From: Vibrio neptunius | Lineage (GTDB): Bacteria; Pseudomonadota; Gammaproteobacteria; Enterobacterales; Vibrionaceae | Reading direction: 5' to 3' | NCBI GenBank assembly: GCA_019339365.1 | Contig: CP079859.1 | Coordinates: 1,426,001 to 1,490,000 of the forward strand | Length of the DNA: 64,000 nucleotides | Shown here: positions 8,091 to 17,816 of the stretch, in pieces | How positions within the stretch are numbered: the stretch's first letter is position 1 | Layout: each line of letters begins with the position of its first letter | The notes under the pieces: model-generated | The model's database searches: none | Told to the model about the DNA's origin: nothing | Seen by the model: only the letters and a program-made list of their open reading frames with translations | Position numbers and translations under genes: made by a program

Positions 8091-9080
8091 GTGGCGCAAC
8101 AATTCGAAGATAGATTTCGACGCAAGTTTTACTACTTGCGTCTCTCTGTTACAGATGTCTGTAACTTTAAATGCACATATTGCCTGCCTGATGGTTATCA
8201 ACCCTCGGGACAGAAAAACTCGTCTTTTTTAACGCTTCCAGAGATCAAACGTGTGGTTAGGGCGTTTGCTGACTGTGGTACGTCGAAAGTCCGTATCACT
8301 GGCGGTGAGCCAAGCTTGCGTAAAGATTTTACCGATATTATTCGTACCGTTTCGGAGACCGAAGGTATTGATAAGATCGCCACCACCACCAATGGTTACC
8401 GGATGGAAAAGCAGGTCGCGGATTGGCAACGAGCTGGATTGACCCACATTAATGTCAGTGTCGATAGTCTTGACCCACGAATGTTTCATCAAATTACTGG
8501 CGAAAATAAGTTTGCACAAGTGATGGCCGGTATCGATCGCGCCTTTGAAGTTGGCTACGAGCAGATCAAAGTAAACGTGGTGTTGATGAAGGACCTCAAT
8601 TCTCACGAATTACCAGCGTTCCTAGGTTGGATTAAAAGCCGTCCAATTCAGCTGCGTTTTATTGAGCTGATGCAAACGGGTGAGATGGATCAGCTCTTCC
8701 ACAATCATCATGTTTCAGGTGTAGCGATTCGTAATCAGCTGATTGCCAATGGTTGGTTACTTAAAGCGCGTGCAAACAACGATGGCCCTGCTCAGGTTTT
8801 TATTCACCCTGATTATCAAGGTGAAATTGGCCTAATCATGCCTTATGAAAAAGACTTCTGTGAGAGCTGCAACCGCTTACGTGTCTCGGCTAAAGGCAAA
8901 TTGCACTTGTGCCTGTTTGGTGAACATGGTGTTGAGCTGCGTGACTTATTGCAGCAAGACTCGCAAGAAAATGCGTTGATTGAGCGTATTCAGGCTCAAT
9001 TACAGACGAAATCAGTGAGCCACTTCCTTCATGATGGCAATGCGGGCATGACACCGCATCTCGCATCGATAGGCGGCTAA
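8091..9080 (+). CDS. moaA: GTP 3',8-cyclase MoaA
   Basis: A 329-residue radical-SAM enzyme that starts molybdenum cofactor synthesis by converting GTP to 3',8-cyclo-GTP. The SAM-binding cluster is C24, C28, C31 in CNFKCTYC. The second [4Fe-4S] cluster motif appears near the end as CESCNRLRV...LHLC, and the tail ends in the conserved Gly-Gly. The GTG at 8091 is chosen because it gives [19 protein letters not shown], which aligns with other MoaA starts, and has AAGG upstream; an earlier in-frame ATG at 8004 would start inside the leader RNA. First gene of moaABCDE. Confidence 0.95.
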   Translation: MAQQFEDRFRRKFYYLRLSVTDVCNFKCTYCLPDGYQPSGQKNSSFLTLPEIKRVVRAFADCGTSKVRITGGEPSLRKDFTDIIRTVSETEGIDKIATTTNGYRMEKQVADWQRAGLTHINVSVDSLDPRMFHQITGENKFAQVMAGIDRAFEVGYEQIKVNVVLMKDLNSHELPAFLGWIKSRPIQLRFIELMQTGEMDQLFHNHHVSGVAIRNQLIANGWLLKARANNDGPAQVFIHPDYQGEIGLIMPYEKDFCESCNRLRVSAKGKLHLCLFGEHGVELRDLLQQDSQENALIERIQAQLQTKSVSHFLHDGNAGMTPHLASIGG

Positions 9081-9169
9081 ACGCTGATACTCAATTCTCA
9101 AATCATATTATGTTGGGCTAAGCCTCAGCTTGGCGCAATCTGAACAAATCGAAATAGGTAGGTGAACAA

Positions 9170-9682
9170 ATGGGTCACGCAGAAAGCAAATTTCAACCAG
9201 CAAACATTGCAGTGTTAACCGTCTCTGATACACGTACAGAAGAAAATGATACTTCTGGCGCATATCTGGTTGAGAACGCAAAGGAAGCGGGTCACAACGT
9301 GGTGGACAAGCAGATCGTGATTGACGATATGTACAAAATCCGTGCGATCGTTTCTCAGTGGATTGCGGATGAAAGCGTGCAAGCTGTGATGATTACCGGT
9401 GGTACGGGCTTTACCTCTCGCGATAGTACACCTGAAGCACTTAAGCCTCTGTTTGACAAAGAAGTAGAAGGGTTTGGTGAGCTGTTCCGTCAGGTGTCAT
9501 ACGAAGAAATCGGTACATCGACCATTCAATCACGCGCGATTGCAGGGTTTGCTAACCATACCGTTATTTTTGCCATGCCGGGTTCGACAGGTGCGTGTCG
9601 TACAGGTTGGACAAAGATCATTAAGCAACAGTTGGATGCCAGCCATCGTCCTTGTAACTTTATGCCTCACCTAGCGGTTTAA
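9170..9682 (+). CDS. moaB: Molybdenum cofactor biosynthesis protein MoaB
   Basis: A 170-residue MoaB/MogA-fold protein with the signature MITGGTGFTSRDSTPEAL and a closing FAMPGSTGACRTGW. Related proteins adenylylate molybdopterin (MogA); the role of MoaB itself in bacteria is less settled. It is 89 bases after moaA, the widest gap in the operon, and 16 bases before moaC. Confidence 0.95.
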   Translation: MGHAESKFQPANIAVLTVSDTRTEENDTSGAYLVENAKEAGHNVVDKQIVIDDMYKIRAIVSQWIADESVQAVMITGGTGFTSRDSTPEALKPLFDKEVEGFGELFRQVSYEEIGTSTIQSRAIAGFANHTVIFAMPGSTGACRTGWTKIIKQQLDASHRPCNFMPHLAV

Positions 9683-9698
9683 CCTTCAGGAGTAGCTA

Positions 9699-10178
9699 AT
9701 GAGCGAATTCACTCATATCAACGCTTCTGGTGAAGCAAACATGGTTGATGTATCGGCCAAAGCAGAAACAGTACGAGAAGCTCGCGCTGAAGCTTTTGTT
9801 CATATGAAACCTGAGACTTTGCAATTGATCGTGTCTGGTTCTCATCATAAAGGTGACGTGTTTGCGACCGCGCGTATTGCCGGTATTCAAGCCGCGAAGA
9901 AAACTTGGGATTTAATTCCACTTTGCCACCCCTTATTGCTGTCTAAAGTTGAAGTGCAGCTAGAAGCGATCGAAGCTGAAAATATGGTTCGTATTGAGTC
10001 TGTGTGTAAGTTAGCAGGTAAGACCGGTGTTGAAATGGAGGCCCTAACCGCCGCATCAGTGGCCGCATTAACTATCTACGACATGTGTAAAGCTATACAA
10101 AAAGACATGGTGATAGGCCAAGTTCGTCTGCTGGAGAAAACGGGTGGTAAGTCAGGTCATTTTAAGGTGGATGCATGA
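9699..10178 (+). CDS. moaC: Cyclic pyranopterin monophosphate synthase MoaC
   Basis: A 159-residue MoaC, which turns 3',8-cyclo-GTP from MoaA into cyclic pyranopterin monophosphate. Characteristic stretches are [13 protein letters not shown] and the active-site region [18 protein letters not shown]. An AGGAG ribosome site precedes the ATG. It overlaps moaD by four bases (ATGA), so the two are translationally coupled. Confidence 0.97.
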   Translation: MSEFTHINASGEANMVDVSAKAETVREARAEAFVHMKPETLQLIVSGSHHKGDVFATARIAGIQAAKKTWDLIPLCHPLLLSKVEVQLEAIEAENMVRIESVCKLAGKTGVEMEALTAASVAALTIYDMCKAIQKDMVIGQVRLLEKTGGKSGHFKVDA

Positions 10179-10420
10179 TTAAAGTTCTGTTTTTTGCTCA
10201 AACCCGTGAATTGGTTGATACTGATGAACTTGAACTAGAAGCTCGTTTTGAGACCGTAGAAGCACTACGAGCAGAACTTGCAGCCCGCGACGGTAAATGG
10301 GACTTAGCGTTGGAACCAGGCAAATTACTGGCAGCAGTGAATCAGTCTATTGTGTCTCTTGAGCACCCTTTGAGTGATGGTGATGAAGTGGCTTTTTTCC
10401 CTCCTGTGACAGGAGGTTAA
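10175..10420 (+). CDS. moaD: Molybdopterin synthase small subunit MoaD
   Basis: An 81-residue ubiquitin-like sulfur carrier ending in the essential Gly-Gly (FFPPVTGG), which is activated as a thiocarboxylate and donates sulfur in molybdopterin synthase. It starts inside the moaC stop codon and ends two bases before moaE. Confidence 0.97.
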   Translation: MIKVLFFAQTRELVDTDELELEARFETVEALRAELAARDGKWDLALEPGKLLAAVNQSIVSLEHPLSDGDEVAFFPPVTGG

Positions 10421-10422
10421 TC

Positions 10423-10874
10423 ATGGAACGTGTGTCTGTTCAGTTCGAAGATTTTTCTGTTGGCGCTGAGTACGAAGCTCTCGCACTGGGCACAGCCTCT
10501 GGCGCCGTCGTTACATTTGTTGGCAAAGTACGAGACATGAACCTTGGCGATAAGGTCACTGGGCTATCTCTGGAGCATTATCCGGGGATGACAGAAAAAG
10601 CACTCGCCGAAATTTGCCAGAAAGCTGAGCAGCGCTGGCCTTTGCTTGATGTTCGTGTGATTCATCGTGTCGGTGATTTGAATATTGGCGATCAGATAGT
10701 TTTCGTTGGTGTTTCAAGTGCTCACCGAGGTGCGGCGTTTGAAGCCTGCGAATTCATCATGGATTATCTCAAGACCCAAGCACCGTTTTGGAAAAAGAAC
10801 GCACAACAGAAGAGACTCGTTGGGTTGAATCCCGAGAGTCGGATACCAAAGCTGCTGAGCGTTGGAAATCATAA
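10423..10874 (+). CDS. moaE: Molybdopterin synthase large subunit MoaE (one-base frameshift)
   Basis: MoaE dithiolates cyclic pyranopterin monophosphate with MoaD. The first ~122 residues are normal (GKVRDMNLGD, LEHYPGMTEKALAEI, MDYLKTQAPFWK). At 10792-10796 a run of five A should be six: in the current frame the protein reads on into an unrelated tail to 10890, while one added A restores the family ending ...TRWVESRESDTKAAERWKS with a stop at 10872-10874. The end given is the corrected one. The lost region includes residues near the conserved catalytic lysines. A sequencing deletion is the simplest reading. Confidence 0.9.
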
Positions 10875-10877
10875 AAG

Positions 10878-10905
10878 CAGGCCCTCTTGATGATGGGCCT
10901 GTTTT
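10878..10905 (+). terminator. Terminator of the moa operon
   Basis: CAGGCCC...GGGCCTG stem followed by TTTTG, four bases after the corrected moaE stop. Confidence 0.8.
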
Positions 10906-11037
10906 GTATTTGATCAATCTATATGTTTGGTGTCGCGCTGGCATGTTGGGCGAGGGGGAATCTTTAACTGCTTTAAATCTTCTAACTATAGTTTAGTTAG
11001 GTCACCAAGTATTGATACAAACATAAGGCTTGCTCAT

Positions 11038-11247
11038 ATGAATGCACAAATGACCAAAAGAGCGCTGATCATTGCGGCCGTAGTCGGCACGTTACTCAAT
11101 GTCATCAACCAGTATGATGCGATTCTTGGGGAAGGCTCTGTCAACTGGGCCAAAGCGTCTTTGACCTATTGTGTCCCGTTTTGTGTCTCACTGTTCAGTA
11201 GTTGGCTGGCCACACGTGATGCGCAGTCCAACTGTCCCGGCGACTAG
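11038..11247 (+). CDS. Small membrane protein, NrtS-like nitrate/nitrite carrier
   Basis: A 69-residue protein with two membrane segments: KRALIIAAVVGTLLNVINQYD and LTYCVPFCVSLFSSWLA. The pattern VGTLLNVINQ...LTYxVPFCVS matches the NrtS family, small proteins shown in some bacteria to move nitrate/nitrite. The ATG at 11038 begins MNAQMTKRAL; an upstream extension is not supported. Placed right after moaABCDE, which makes the cofactor of nitrate reductases, its location fits nitrate metabolism. The family call is from pattern memory, not a search. Confidence 0.7.
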   Translation: MNAQMTKRALIIAAVVGTLLNVINQYDAILGEGSVNWAKASLTYCVPFCVSLFSSWLATRDAQSNCPGD

Positions 11248-11361
11248 TTCTGTGATAGGTAACGTCTATTGGAAAAATTGTTGTTTTCAATTTAGTAAAA
11301 TCAAGAAATTAGACAACAATTACAATATGGCAAGCGTGACTTGCTCTTTAAGGAGATACAA

Positions 11362-11778
11362 ATGGAATCATTGAAAGTAAGAGATTACATGACACTGCAA
11401 GCCGTGACGTTTAAACCTGAAATGTCACTAAGTGCTGCGCTGGAAAAAGTGATGAAGTCGAGTTATCTCGGTGGACCGGTTATTAATGAAAAAGAACAAG
11501 TGATTGGTTTTCTTTCAGGGCATGACTTGCTAGATAAACTGGTTAAGGTCAGTTACTACTGTCAGGATACTCACATTGTTTCGGACTGCATGCATCCTGA
11601 TGTTATTTCGGTTGGACCTGATACCTCAATTATTGAGCTGGCAGATATGATGCAAGTGGGTAAACCGAAAGTGTATCCGGTGATTGATAACGGCAAACTC
11701 GTCGGCATTATTACACGTCGTGATGTACTCAGAGCGGTGGCGAAGAATCTCGACGATTGCTTTAAACATCCAGTATAG
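11362..11778 (+). CDS. CBS-domain protein
   Basis: A 138-residue protein made of two CBS domains and little else: first around MTLQAVTFKPEMSLSAALEKV...GPVINEKEQVIGFLS, second around MHPDVISVGPDTSIIELADMM...VYPVIDNGKLVGIITRRDVLRA. CBS pairs usually bind adenine nucleotides and act as energy sensors. AAGGAG precedes the ATG at 11362, deciding the start. Its target is unknown; it ends at a terminator. Confidence 0.9.
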   Translation: MESLKVRDYMTLQAVTFKPEMSLSAALEKVMKSSYLGGPVINEKEQVIGFLSGHDLLDKLVKVSYYCQDTHIVSDCMHPDVISVGPDTSIIELADMMQVGKPKVYPVIDNGKLVGIITRRDVLRAVAKNLDDCFKHPV

Positions 11779-11799
11779 TGGCGTGTTATAAATTTTAGA

Positions 11800-11823
11800 A
11801 AGAGGCGCAACGATGCGCCTCTT
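11800..11823 (+). terminator. Terminator after the CBS gene
   Basis: AAGAGGCGCA...TGCGCCTCTT stem with a short loop, followed by a T-containing tail; only 36 bases before the next gene. Confidence 0.65.
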
Positions 11824-11859
11824 GTTGTTATTGATATCAGCAAAACCCGTAGGAGAAGC

Positions 11860-13325
11860 ATGCAGGATCAGAGCGCTAAATTTGTTGAAGGCTCAACCAT
11901 GCGCCACATACTAGTGATGTCAGGAGCAGGCTCTGTGGGTTTAATGGCCCTGTTTGTTGTCGACTTACTGGATATGTTGTTTATCAGCATGTTAGGGCAA
12001 GTTGAATTAGCTGCTGCGGTCGGTTTTGCTGGTACATTGGTGTTTTTCTCCACCTCTATTTCTATTGGTACCTCGATCGCTATGGGGGCATTAGTCTCTA
12101 AAGCGATAGGGGCTAAACAGCGTGATCATGCAAGGCGATTGAGTAGCAGTATTATTGCCACCGCTTTTGTTATCAGCAGTGTGGTCAGCGCGGTTATGTT
12201 TCTCTACATTCCTGAATTGCTGCACGCGATTGGTGCTAAAGGGTACGTGGCAGAGCGCGCCGAAGCTTATTTGAGGATTCTTATTCCGAGTGGCCCTGTG
12301 ATTGCCATTGCTATGTCCGCGGGCGCAGGCTTAAGAGCCGCGGGAGATGCGAAGCGTTCAATGTGGGCGACCTTGGCCGGCGGTATTGCAAACGCCATTC
12401 TCGATCCGATTTTCATTTTTGGTTTTGGCTGGAATGTGGAAGGTGCGGCTATTGCCACTGTTTTTGCTCGTTTTATCGTACTGTTTTTCTCCATCACCCC
12501 CTAATTCGTATTCATCGGTTGGTGGCACCACTCTCGCTATCTGTATGGAGCAATAACCTTAAAGCTATTCTGATGATTGCAATTCCGGCCGTGATTACTA
12601 ATATCGCGACTCCGATTGGTAACGCGATTGTCACTACATCGATTGCACAATACGGCGAAGATTTTGTTGCAGGTTATGCGGTTATCGGACGCTTGATTCC
12701 AGTGTGCTTTGCTGTGATTTTTGCTTTGTCGGGTGCGGTCGGGCCTATCATAGGCCAAAACTTCGGAGCAGAGCGGTTTGATCGTGTGCGTGATACGTTA
12801 AACAACTCACTAATCGTGACCACTACTTATACTATTCTGGTTTGCTTCATTCTCTACTTCGCACAATCGTTGGTGATTTCTGGGTTCAGCTTGAAAGGTG
12901 ATGCCGCCGTTATCGTCTCTGCCTTTTGTACCTATGTGGCCGCAAGCTTTATTTTTAATGGCGCTCAATTTGTCGCCAACACCTCATTTAACAATCTCGG
13001 TAAACCGCTCTATTCTACAGCGCTAAACTTAGGTAAAGCGACGTTAGGGACGTTACCGTTTGTCTATTTAGGCTCGAATTGGTTCGGGGCATTGGGCGTG
13101 CTTTATGGTCAAGCGCTTGGATCGATTGTGTTCGGCATCCTAGCCACCTTGGTATTGCGCATGCATTTAGCCGACTTAATCAAAGGTGGTACTGCAGAGC
13201 TAGTGGAGGAGGACCCCTCGATCACCAGTATTAATTCGCAACCGTTTTGTACTCATGACGCTGTTTTGATTGATGAAGTGGCGAGACAGAAAGAAATTTT
13301 GCCTCAGGAAGCAAAAAATAGTTGA
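11860..13325 (+). CDS. MATE-family efflux protein (one-base frameshift)
   Basis: A multidrug/toxin exporter of the MATE family, normally with 12 membrane segments that use Na+ or H+ to drive export. The first part (to 12504) contains a typical MATE N-half (DLLDMLFISMLGQVELAAAVG, AGAGLRAAGDAKRS); it stops after FARFIVLFFSITP. The rest of the protein (SVWSNNLKAILMIAIPAVITN onward) continues in another frame to 13325. A run of five C at 12497-12501 needs one more C to join them as ...FSITPLIRIHRLVAPL. Read as one gene with a probable sequencing deletion. The substrate is unknown. Confidence 0.85.
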
Positions 13326-13353
13326 CCTTGGAGTTGACTCCAAGGTTTATGAT
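13322..13353 (+). promoter_or_regulatory. MerR/ZntR-type promoter of zntA
   Basis: TTGACC (-35) and TATGAT (-10) are separated by 20 bases, too long for normal use, with the palindrome CCTTGGAGTTGACTCCAAGG in the spacer. This is the arrangement of MerR-family promoters and closely resembles the E. coli zntA promoter, where ZntR untwists the spacer when zinc, cadmium or lead binds. The ZntR gene is not in the window. Confidence 0.88.
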
Positions 13354-13382
13354 TAAGGTGTACATTCAATGGAGATAAGTTT

Positions 13383-15688
13383 ATGTGCACCAAACATCAA
13401 GCATGTCGTTCAGACAAAGTGGCGGTTAATCCTTCAAATACAGGCTCTTGTGCCAGCCCAAAAATTTCAACCATTAAGATGGCAGGCGTTGAAACGGTAG
13501 ATTCTGGCTGCTGCAGCTCAGACAGTTGTGGCAGTGGCACTGACCCAGCCGATGAGGAAAGTGACTCCGGTCTGTCACAAGACCCTCGAATGACACAAAG
13601 CTGGAAAATCGGTGGTATGGACTGCCCATCCTGCGCGCGAAAAATTGAAACTGCCGTTAACAAAGTTGATGGCGTTGTTGAAGCCAAAGTTCTGTTTGCG
13701 ACAGAAAAATTGGTTGTAAAAGTAGACCACTCTGGTGTGGCGCAACTGGTTGAACAAACTATTCGTGATACTGGCTTTAGCTTTGCCAGTCCCAACTCTT
13801 CTTCTAATCAAAAAACGACTTCTGGTTGGAAACATATCTTCAAGCAAAACGCCCAGATTATTGCGATTGCATCGGCGATGGCGGTTGCGGCAGTGCTCAA
13901 ACCGGCTCTTCCTCTAGTCAGCGAATGGATGTTTATCCTGACGTGTTTGGCTGGCCTGTATCCCATCGGTAAGAAAGCGATTGTATTAGCCAAATCAGGT
14001 ACGCCCTTTGCCATTGAAACTCTGATGAGTGTGGCAGCACTGGGTGCTCTTTATCTGGGGGAGACCGTTGAAGCGGCCATGGTATTACTGCTGTTCTTGA
14101 TTGGTGAGCAGTTAGAGGCTTTTGCAGCTTCTCGTGCCCGCAGCGGCGTGCAAGCCTTGATGGAATTGGTGCCGGAAACCGCGACCAAAATTATTGACGG
14201 CCAGCGTGTTGAAGTCTCAGCCAGTGAGTTGCAACCTGGCGATATCATCGAGGTGTCGCCTGGAGCAAGATTGCCCGCAGATGGCAAATTAATCGGTGAA
14301 GTCGCCAGTTTCGATGAAAGTGCACTCACCGGCGAGTCAATCCCAGTCGAGCGTTACCAAAATGAATCTGTCATGGCTGGTGCTGTTGTAGTGGACAAAG
14401 TGGTGCGCTTCACGATTACCTCTAAACAAGGTGAGAATGCCATTGATCGTATTCTTCATCTAATTGAAGAAGCAGAATCACGTAAAGCGCCTCTGGAACG
14501 TTTCTTAGACAAATTTAGCCGTTGGTACACGCCACTCATGATGCTGGTGTCACTGTTTGTGATTATCGTGCCGCCAATGTTCTTTGCTCAGCCATGGGAA
14601 ACTTGGGTCTACCGTGGTCTGGCGTTGCTGTTGATTGCATGCCCTTGTGCACTGGTGATCTCCACACCAGCAGCGATTACATCGGGGCTGGCTGCGGCAG
14701 CAAAACGTGGGGCTCTAATCAAAGGTGGAGCGGCGCTAGAACAGCTTGGAAAGATTGAAACCATCGCCTTCGACAAGACGGGTACTTTGACCAAAGGTAA
14801 ACCGGAAGTAACCGACATCATTACTCTTGGTGATGTGCAAGAGTTGGAGTTGCTTGAGAACATTGCGGCTATTGAGGTGGGTTCCAGCCATCCTCTAGCA
14901 GTCTCGCTGGTGAACAAAGCAAAATCAACGGGCATTAACTTACCAGAGGCTTCGGACAAACAGGCGTTGATTGGTAGTGGTATTCGCGGTGTAGTGAATG
15001 GGGTTGTGTATCAAGCGATTGCACCAAGCAAACTGGGATTCGAGCTGAGCAGCGACATCCAAACTCGTGTTCGTCAGATGGAAGAGCACGGTAAGACAGT
15101 GGTAGTTGCTGTCCAAAACGAAGACACAGTACTAGGCTTGATTGCTTGGCAAGATACGTTAAGAGAAGATTCCGCCAAAGCTGTGAAAGCGTTGAAAGGT
15201 TTAGGTATCAATTCGATTATGCTAACAGGTGATAACCCTCGCAGCGCGCAAGCGATCAGTTCAATGATCGACATTGATTTCAAAGCCAGCCTTCTGCCTC
15301 AGGACAAAGTCACCTATGTTGAGGCGCTTTCCGCTAATGCAAACGTTGCTATGGTCGGTGACGGTATCAATGATGCACCTGCGATGAAAGCATCAAATAT
15401 CGGTATCGCTATGGGGGGGGAACAGACGTGGCTCTCGAAACCGCGGATGCTGCAATTACTCACAACCGTTTAGTGGAGCTGGCAGGTATGATTGAGCTGT
15501 CGCGTGCGACACTAAGCAATATTCGTCAGAATATCTTCTTAGCTCTGGGTCTGAAGGGAGTGTTCTTAGTGACCAGTTTATTGGGTATTACTGGCCTCTG
15601 GGTGGCAGTATTAGCAGATAGTGGGGCAACAGCGATTGTGACGTTGAATGCGCTTCGGCTATTGAAATTTAAGTCCCAGCAGGAATAG
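13383..15688 (+). CDS. zntA: Zn/Cd/Pb-exporting P1B-type ATPase (one-base frameshift)
   Basis: A heavy-metal P-type ATPase of the inner membrane. In order: a Cys-rich tail (C2, C8, C23, C43, C44, C49), an HMA domain with GMDCPSC at 78-84, membrane helices, the actuator loop DESALTGES, the metal-channel CPC in IACPCALVIS, the phosphorylation site DKTGTLTKG and the hinge VGDGINDAPA. A run of eight G at 15413-15420 should be nine: now the protein ends in an unrelated tail at 15473, while the restored frame continues GGGTDVALETADAAITHN through the last helices to 15688. The ZntR-type promoter upstream supports zinc-responsive export. Confidence 0.93.
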
Positions 15689-15716
15689 CGAGTCACTGCA
15701 TTCCTGACTAAACTCT

Positions 15717-15751
15717 CAGCCTCTGTATCCATGGTATAGAGGCTGTTTTTT
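15717..15751 (+). terminator. Terminator after zntA
   Basis: CAGCCTCT...AGAGGCTG stem followed by TTTTTT, 28 bases after the corrected zntA stop. Confidence 0.8.
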
Positions 15752-15834
15752 ATGCAACATGAGCAGGCTATTTGTATAAAAATGTGATGCCAAACGATTT
15801 TATGTGTAATGTTAATACTGTTTGCGCTCATCAA

Positions 15835-15850
15835 TGTGAGACTTGTCACT
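15835..15850. promoter_or_regulatory. CRP-like site upstream of udp
   Basis: TGTGAGACTTGTCACT matches TGTGA-N6-TCACA at all but the last base, about 105 bases before udp. E. coli udp is controlled by CRP with CytR, so catabolite control is likely here too. Confidence 0.65.
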
Positions 15851-15955
15851 CTTTGGCGGGCGTGAGTCAGATAAAGTATTCCTGTACCCAATGAAATTTA
15901 TAGAACGAACAGGTTCGTGTGTTGAATCAAGTTTCGTCAAACTAAGGAGCCCCCT

Positions 15956-16714
15956 ATGTCTCAAGCCGTATTTCACTTAGGCGTTACTGAAGCTGATCTT
16001 GCTGGTGCCACGTTGGCGATCATTCCAGGTGACCCCGCGCGCGTTCAAAAGATCGCCGAAGAAATGGAGAATCCGGTATTTTTGGCGAGCCACCGTGAAT
16101 ACACACTTTACCGTGCTGAGTTAGATGGTAAGCCGGTTGTGGTTTGTTCTACTGGTATTGGTGGTCCTTCTACTTCGATCGCTGTCGAAGAGTTGGCGCA
16201 ACTAGGTGTTCGTACTTTCCTACGAGTAGGGACAACGGGTGCAATTCAGCCACACGTTAATGTTGGTGACATGATTGTTTCAACAGGTTCTGTCCGCCTA
16301 GATGGCGCTAGTCTTCACTTTGCTCCGATGGAATTCCCAGCAGTGGCTGATTTTGAAGTGGCGACAGCGATGAAAGCCGCTGTTGAAGAGTCTGGTGCAA
16401 ATGTACACATGGGTGTCACTGCATCTAGTGATACCTTCTACCCAGGTCAGGAACGCTACGATACATTCTCAGGTCGCGTAGTGAAGCGTTTCCAAGGCTC
16501 GATGAAAGAATGGCAAGATATGGGCGTGCTGAACTTTGAAATGGAGTCTGCAACATTGCTAACCATGTGTGCGAGCTCAGGTCTGAAAGCGGGCTGTGTG
16601 GCGGGTGTTATTATCAACCGTACTCAGAAAGAGATCCCAGACCATTCAACGCTAAAAGAAACAGAAGCGCGTTCAATCAAAGTTGTGGTTGAAGCTGCAC
16701 GCAAGATGCTTTAA
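15956..16714 (+). CDS. udp: Uridine phosphorylase
   Basis: A 252-residue enzyme that splits uridine with phosphate to uracil and ribose-1-phosphate for nucleoside salvage. It shows the PNP/UDP phosphorylase pattern: [10 protein letters not shown] at the start, [14 protein letters not shown] [10 protein letters not shown], the signature [20 protein letters not shown] and RVGTTGAIQ, and [11 protein letters not shown] for substrate binding. AAGGAG precedes the ATG. Single gene with its own terminator. Confidence 0.96.
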   Translation: MSQAVFHLGVTEADLAGATLAIIPGDPARVQKIAEEMENPVFLASHREYTLYRAELDGKPVVVCSTGIGGPSTSIAVEELAQLGVRTFLRVGTTGAIQPHVNVGDMIVSTGSVRLDGASLHFAPMEFPAVADFEVATAMKAAVEESGANVHMGVTASSDTFYPGQERYDTFSGRVVKRFQGSMKEWQDMGVLNFEMESATLLTMCASSGLKAGCVAGVIINRTQKEIPDHSTLKETEARSIKVVVEAARKML

Positions 16715-16734
16715 TAGCAAACTTTTCCCTTTCT

Positions 16735-16764
16735 AAAGCCCTGCTCTTTGAGCAGGGCTTTTTT
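16735..16764 (+). terminator. Terminator after udp
   Basis: AAGCCCTGCT...AGCAGGGCTT stem followed by TTTT. It also reads as a terminator leftward for the convergent gene ending at 16801. Confidence 0.85.
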
Positions 16765-16800
16765 ATTTCGCAATACACACACCTATAACGGGATGTTCGG

Positions 16801-17613
16801 CTAACTAAAAGCCACTTTAGGGAGAGGCAAATACAAACTTTCTGTCATGTTGGACAACATCTGGTCATACACCTGAGAAATAATCAGGGAGATATCTGTC
16901 GTCAGTTGGTAGAGCTCTTCCACTGAAAGCGCCATATCATCAGAAGCACCTATTTCGGACAAAGTATGCATGGACTTTGAGCTTAGCGGTGAGGCAATCG
17001 ACATTGGACAAATTAAAGAGAGTTGATTAAGTTTTCGTCTCGACTTCTCACAATAGTATTTAACTCTTAGCATTCCCTCTGGGTAGTGTGCTTCTTGAAT
17101 GCATACGCGTAACTGAGTAAGCACTTCCATACTATCTAACACTTGTTGCCAGTTTAGATGGTATTCGTCACTCAATTCTTCTCTTCCGGATTCAATCAGC
17201 CATGCAATAGCCACCTCATCCATCATGAACATACAATGGCGGATGGCATGCCCATGAATGACTTGATTGCGCGCAACAGAGCGTTGTGACCATTCTTTAT
17301 GTAGTCCTTTCAGTTTGAGCTGCAGTATTCGGTACATAGGTTTGTTTTCAAACTGTGCCACAGCGATAAGCTCACCCGATTTTTCCATCATTTGGTCATA
17401 GATTCGTTCTAACTCAGGAAAGCTCTGAGATTGATGTTGAAGGGACAGTGCTTGATGAGTGAGCGATCTGTGCTGTCGACTCAGCAGCAAAACTTGCCTA
17501 AGTAATACGAGAATGTCGAATTTTCTCTGTAGTGTCGTTTGACGGTGTTTTGAAAAGTGAAACAGCGTCAGCAAAATGCCAATGGATATAACGAGAGAAA
17601 TGAGTACAAACAT
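16801..17613 (-). CDS. Membrane-anchored conserved protein of unknown function
   Basis: A 270-residue protein with one N-terminal membrane segment (VLISLVISIGILLTLFHF) and a long, mostly helical cytoplasmic part. The region LLLSRQHRSLTHQALSLQHQ resembles the R-QRGLS motif of helical NIT-type (nitrate/nitrite sensing) domains, but I cannot confirm this. No catalytic motif is seen. It lies where vibrios carry a conserved hypothetical gene between udp and metG. It shares the udp terminator region, convergently. Confidence 0.7.
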   Translation of the reverse strand: MFVLISLVISIGILLTLFHFSKHRQTTLQRKFDILVLLRQVLLLSRQHRSLTHQALSLQHQSQSFPELERIYDQMMEKSGELIAVAQFENKPMYRILQLKLKGLHKEWSQRSVARNQVIHGHAIRHCMFMMDEVAIAWLIESGREELSDEYHLNWQQVLDSMEVLTQLRVCIQEAHYPEGMLRVKYYCEKSRRKLNQLSLICPMSIASPLSSKSMHTLSEIGASDDMALSVEELYQLTTDISLIISQVYDQMLSNMTESLYLPLPKVAFS

Positions 17614-17763
17614 GACTGACTCCTTGTTGCTTGATACCTCTCAATGCTAGGAGCAGCTTTGATGCCAGAATTTTATCTATTATATTTCAACTACTTATTG
17701 TTTTTAGGTGTGCAGTTATGCTCTCAGAAGGTGCACGAACTCACCAAAAGTGTGAAATAGGGC

Positions 17764-17795
17764 ACAAAAAAAGCCCCGCTATAAAAGCGGGGCTT
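17764..17795 (-). terminator. Terminator, copy 1 of a duplicated element
   Basis: AAGCCCCGCTATAAAAGCGG-type stem with a T run read leftward, placed after the transglutaminase-like gene. The 30-base core is identical to a second copy at 20945-20975. Confidence 0.88.
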
Positions 17796-17816
17796 CGAGA
17801 ACGAGCGTGATAAGAA

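Noticed and set aside
16801..17613. Firm call of a nitrate/nitrite sensing (NIT) domain
   Set aside because: The resemblance is limited to one short helix motif; kept only as a possibility in the annotation.
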